This document shows positions 61,234 to 64,000 of a stretch of 64,000 nucleotides of DNA, one piece after another. The notes under the pieces were generated by a model, which worked only from the letters and a program-made list of their open reading frames with translations, made no database searches and had not been told where the DNA came from. Source of the DNA: Gillisia lutea. GTDB lineage: Bacteria > Bacteroidota > Bacteroidia > Flavobacteriales > Flavobacteriaceae. The DNA lies in NCBI RefSeq assembly GCF_021568705.1, contig NZ_JAKGTH010000009.1, positions 124,001-188,000 of the forward strand, read 5' to 3'. Numbering within the stretch: position 1 is the first letter of the stretch; the number at the start of each line of letters is the position of its first letter. The translations under genes were made by a program, and so were the position numbers.

Positions 61234-62310
61234 ATGATTGAGAAGTTGAATATAGTGAAGCAGCGCTTTGATGAAGTGAATGATTTAATCATTCAACCAG
61301 AAATTATTTCTGATCAAAAGCGTTACATAGAATTAAATAAAGAATATAAAGATTTGAAGGCACTAATGGATGTGCGTGAGAAATATGTTGCATTAACCGA
61401 TAATATCAAAGAATCTGAAGAGATCATTGCCGACGGTAGTGATGCTGAAATGACCGAGATGGCCAAGATGCAGATGGAAGAAGCTAAAGGAGAACTCCCT
61501 GCTTTGGAAGAAAAGATTCGAATGATGTTGGTGCCCAAAGATCCTGAAGATGCCAAGAATGTTGTAATGGAAATTAGAGCTGGAACCGGAGGAGATGAAG
61601 CGAGTATTTTTGCAGGAGACCTTTATAAAATGTATACCAAATATGTTGAAAGTAGAGGCTGGAAATCTACTATTGTAGATTTTAACGAAGGTACCAGTGG
61701 TGGTTTTAAAGAAATTATCTTTGAAATTGCAGGAGAAGATGTATATGGAACTTTAAAGTTTGAAGCGGGAGTACATCGTGTACAGCGTGTTCCTCAAACC
61801 GAAACTCAGGGTAGAGTACACACTTCAGCAGCTACAGTTATGGTATTGCCGGAAGCTGAAGAATTTGATGTTGAGATTAATCCTAAGGATGTAAGAGTAG
61901 ATTATTTCTGTTCTTCCGGTCCTGGGGGTCAGTCGGTGAATACAACTTATTCTGCGGTTCGTCTTACCCACGTTCCAACAGGACTGGTAGCTCAGTGCCA
62001 GGATCAAAAGTCACAACATAAAAATAAGGAGAAAGCTTTTAGAGTTTTACGTTCTAGACTTTATGAAATGGAACTTGCCAAGAAACTTGAAGCAGATTCG
62101 GCTAAGAGAAACTCAATGGTTGCAAGTGGCGATAGAAGTGCAAAAATTAGAACATATAATTATTCTCAAGGAAGGGTTACCGATCATAGAATAAACTTAA
62201 CTTTGTATGATCTTTCCAATATTATAAATGGAGATATACAAAAGATAATTGATGAATTGCAGTTAGTAGAGAATACTGAAAAACTGAAGGAGAACAGTGA
62301 TGTTTTCTAA
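61234..62310 (+). CDS. prfA: Peptide chain release factor 1
   Basis: Recognises UAA and UAG stop codons. The tripeptide anticodon motif P-x-T reads PQT (187-189); the catalytic GGQ is at 231-233 in [12 protein letters not shown]. 358 residues. The P-x-T form separates it from RF2. A terminator follows at 62323. Confidence 0.95.
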   Translation: MIEKLNIVKQRFDEVNDLIIQPEIISDQKRYIELNKEYKDLKALMDVREKYVALTDNIKESEEIIADGSDAEMTEMAKMQMEEAKGELPALEEKIRMMLVPKDPEDAKNVVMEIRAGTGGDEASIFAGDLYKMYTKYVESRGWKSTIVDFNEGTSGGFKEIIFEIAGEDVYGTLKFEAGVHRVQRVPQTETQGRVHTSAATVMVLPEAEEFDVEINPKDVRVDYFCSSGPGGQSVNTTYSAVRLTHVPTGLVAQCQDQKSQHKNKEKAFRVLRSRLYEMELAKKLEADSAKRNSMVASGDRSAKIRTYNYSQGRVTDHRINLTLYDLSNIINGDIQKIIDELQLVENTEKLKENSDVF

Positions 62311-62322
62311 ATTGATACTATC

Positions 62323-62348
62323 AAAATCCCGCTTTTGCGGGATTTTTT
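62323..62348 (+). terminator. Terminator after prfA
   Basis: AAAATCCCGC-TTTT-GCGGGATTTT with T to 62348. Confidence 0.85.
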
Positions 62349-62388
62349 GTGCCTTTTTACCAAATTAAAATTCTTAAAACCTCATTTT

Positions 62389-63207
62389 ATGACCACCAAG
62401 GCCCTTATTGAGCAGATACATAAGAAAAAATCTTTTTTATGCATAGGTCTGGATACCGATATGGATAAAATACCAACCTATTTATTATCTGAGGACGATC
62501 CAATTTTCAGCTTCAATAAAGCTATTATAGACGCTACGCACAAATATGCTGTAGCCTACAAACCTAATATAGCATTTTATGAAGCTTATGGCATAAAGGG
62601 ATGGAAATCTTTGAAGAAAACAATTGAATACATCAATCATAACTATCCTGAGATCTTTACCATTGCCGATGCAAAACGAGGTGATATCGGGAATACCTCT
62701 GCCATGTATGCAAAAGCATTTTTTCAGGAGTTGGCTTTTGATTCGGTTACTGTAGCGCCATATATGGGAAAAGATTCTGTTGAACCATTTTTGGAATTTC
62801 CAAATAAGCACACTATCATGCTGGCTTTAACTTCTAATGAAGGCGCCTTCGATTTTCAAACCTTGAAAACCAATGAGCAGGAATTGTATAAAACCGTGAT
62901 AGAGAAATCTAAATCCTGGAAAAATTCTGATCAGCTTATGTATGTAGTTGGAGCTACTAAAGCTGAATATTTAGGCGAAATCAGAAAAATTATACCAGAT
63001 AGTTTCTTGCTTGTTCCGGGAGTTGGGGCACAGGGCGGCCGCCTGGAAGAAGTTTGTAAATATGGGATGAATAAAGATGTAGGTTTGTTAATAAACTCAT
63101 CACGAGCTATTATCTACGCTTCAGAAACTTCAAATTTTGCTGAGATCGCTGCTGCAAAAGCTGAAGTGATACAAGGGCAAATGGCTGAACAGTTGGAAAG
63201 TCTTTAA
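62389..63207 (+). CDS. pyrF: Orotidine 5'-phosphate decarboxylase
   Basis: Last step of UMP synthesis. [14 protein letters not shown] at the start and the catalytic [11 protein letters not shown] are clear; 272 residues, the longer (type 2) form. The ATG at 62389 gives the family N-terminus; the earlier frame start at 62335 lies inside the prfA terminator. Confidence 0.93.
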   Translation: MTTKALIEQIHKKKSFLCIGLDTDMDKIPTYLLSEDDPIFSFNKAIIDATHKYAVAYKPNIAFYEAYGIKGWKSLKKTIEYINHNYPEIFTIADAKRGDIGNTSAMYAKAFFQELAFDSVTVAPYMGKDSVEPFLEFPNKHTIMLALTSNEGAFDFQTLKTNEQELYKTVIEKSKSWKNSDQLMYVVGATKAEYLGEIRKIIPDSFLLVPGVGAQGGRLEEVCKYGMNKDVGLLINSSRAIIYASETSNFAEIAAAKAEVIQGQMAEQLESL

Positions 63208-63210
63208 ATT

Positions 63211-64000
63211 ATGCAATTTTCTGATCAGATAGGAAGATCATTTCATTTAGCAAAAACCCCGGAACGAATAGTTTCCTTGGTTCCTAGTCAAACTGAATTG
63301 CTTTCCTATTTGGGGTTAGAAGATAAGATTGTAGGTGTAACTAAATTTTGTGTACATCCTGAAGCCTTAAAGAAAAATAGCACAGTTGTTGGAGGTACTA
63401 AAAAAGTAGACTACGAAAAGATAGAAGCCTTAAAACCCGATATTATTCTTTGTAATAAAGAGGAAAATACCGAGGATATGGTTCTGGCATTGGAGAAAAT
63501 CGCACCCGTTCATGTTTCAGAAGTCATTACTTTTAAAGACGCATTACAACTTATTGGTTGTTATGGAAAGATATTTGGAAAAGAGCAAGAGGCCTCGTTG
63601 CTAACATTACAAATACAAAAGGAAAAAGAAGCCCTTTTGAAGGTGTTGCCCCTCAACAAGTTAAAAGTAGCATATCTTATATGGAGGAAACCTTGGATGG
63701 GGGCGGGTAAAAATACTTTCATTAATACCCTTTTAAGTATCAATAATTTTGAAAATGTTCTATCGGAAAAACAGGGGCGCTATCCTGAGGTGAATTTAAA
63801 AGACCTCAAAAAATCATCAGCAGATATTATTTTTCTTTCTTCCGAACCTTATCCTTTTAAAGAAGAACATATACGGGAAATTCAGGAAGAACTGCAAATT
63901 CCTGTTATTTTAGTAGATGGGGAATATTTTAGTTGGTATGGTTCCAGGCTTTTATCCTCAATCAGCTATTTTAAAGAACTTCAAACTAAATTATCTACCT
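63211..64000 (+). CDS. Helical-backbone metal/cobalamin receptor protein (3' end outside window)
   Basis: Frame open from ATG 63211 to the window end (263 codons). Begins QFSDQIGRSFHLAKTPERIV then SLVPSQTELLSYLGLEDKIVG, the typical opening of BtuF/FhuD-like receptors, and ends with LVDGEYFSWYGSRL. There is no signal peptide, which is unusual for a periplasmic binding protein but, as I recall, common in flavobacterial members. Three bases after pyrF. Ligand (iron chelate or cobalamin) unknown. Confidence 0.8.
   Translation, partial: MQFSDQIGRSFHLAKTPERIVSLVPSQTELLSYLGLEDKIVGVTKFCVHPEALKKNSTVVGGTKKVDYEKIEALKPDIILCNKEENTEDMVLALEKIAPVHVSEVITFKDALQLIGCYGKIFGKEQEASLLTLQIQKEKEALLKVLPLNKLKVAYLIWRKPWMGAGKNTFINTLLSINNFENVLSEKQGRYPEVNLKDLKKSSADIIFLSSEPYPFKEEHIREIQEELQIPVILVDGEYFSWYGSRLLSSISYFKELQTKLST

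Overview
The window is a chromosomal segment of a marine-type member of the Bacteroidetes, almost certainly family Flavobacteriaceae (the Gramella/Christiangramia, Salegentibacter and Zunongwangia group fits best; the genus is inference). The evidence is AT-rich DNA, the nadE-gldB-gldC block and gldA (gliding motility), DUF3857, DUF4293 and DUF1599 proteins, a Rho with a long disordered insert, type III glutamine synthetase, and many promoters of the Bacteroidetes form TTG-N19/21-TAnnTTTG. Nearly all of it is ordinary core genome. I see no transposase, integrase, phage gene or CRISPR array.

Layout. 1-2.6 kb: end of a PagL-like lipid A deacylase, a DUF2807 lipoprotein, and gldA. 2.7-6.9 kb: a phenylalanine/tyrosine operon (pheA, aminotransferase, tyrA, DAHP synthase-chorismate mutase) preceded by an unlisted 25-codon leader peptide with a run of Phe/Tyr codons and a terminator, a textbook attenuator layout. 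6.9-18.2 kb: rsgA-dtd, two transglutaminase-fold DUF3857 proteins (the second has lost its catalytic residues), a MazG-like hydrolase, aroA, queA, rlmN and a polyprenyl synthase. 18.3-20.9 kb: an ECF sigma factor with a likely self-recognised promoter, its putative anti-sigma partner and an outer-membrane-like protein. 21-31.6 kb: dnaG without zinc ligands, an atypical response regulator, nadE/gldB/gldC, rho, DUF4293, a phosphodiesterase, truA and an ABC exporter. 31.8-41.2 kb: a FadL-type porin, cdaA, folP, DUF1599, a DoxX protein, tpiA, prmA, clpS, a HEIGH metallopeptidase, tRNA-Arg(ACG) and a saccharopine-dehydrogenase-like protein. 41.4-50.6 kb: anmK, an alanine/sodium symporter, an S9 peptidase, apt, an unlisted 50-residue gene, a BlaR1/BlaI-type pair with two visible operators, and a Ca/Na antiporter. 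50.7-52.9 kb: glutamine synthetase III.

53.2-58.7 kb is the most distinctive accessory region: a curli (functional amyloid) operon in the order curlin (ten 22-residue repeats), short second curlin-like protein, CsgE, CsgF, CsgG and a large lipoprotein. Two components are enlarged relative to the enterobacterial system. CsgE carries an extra N-terminal domain that resembles the curlin chaperone CsgH/CsgC, and CsgG carries a C-terminal membrane-barrel-like domain. An intercistronic hairpin separates the major subunit gene from the secretion genes. The last 5 kb hold purM, a small possible membrane peptide, a multi-pass membrane protein, prfA, pyrF and the start of a metal/cobalamin receptor protein cut by the window edge.

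Regulatory sites stand out: the Phe/Tyr attenuator, the BlaI operators, the ECF promoter, an inverted repeat over the glutamine synthetase promoter, and several genes whose -7 box abuts the start codon and may give leaderless mRNAs. All functional calls come from reading motifs and from recall of the families; no database search was run.
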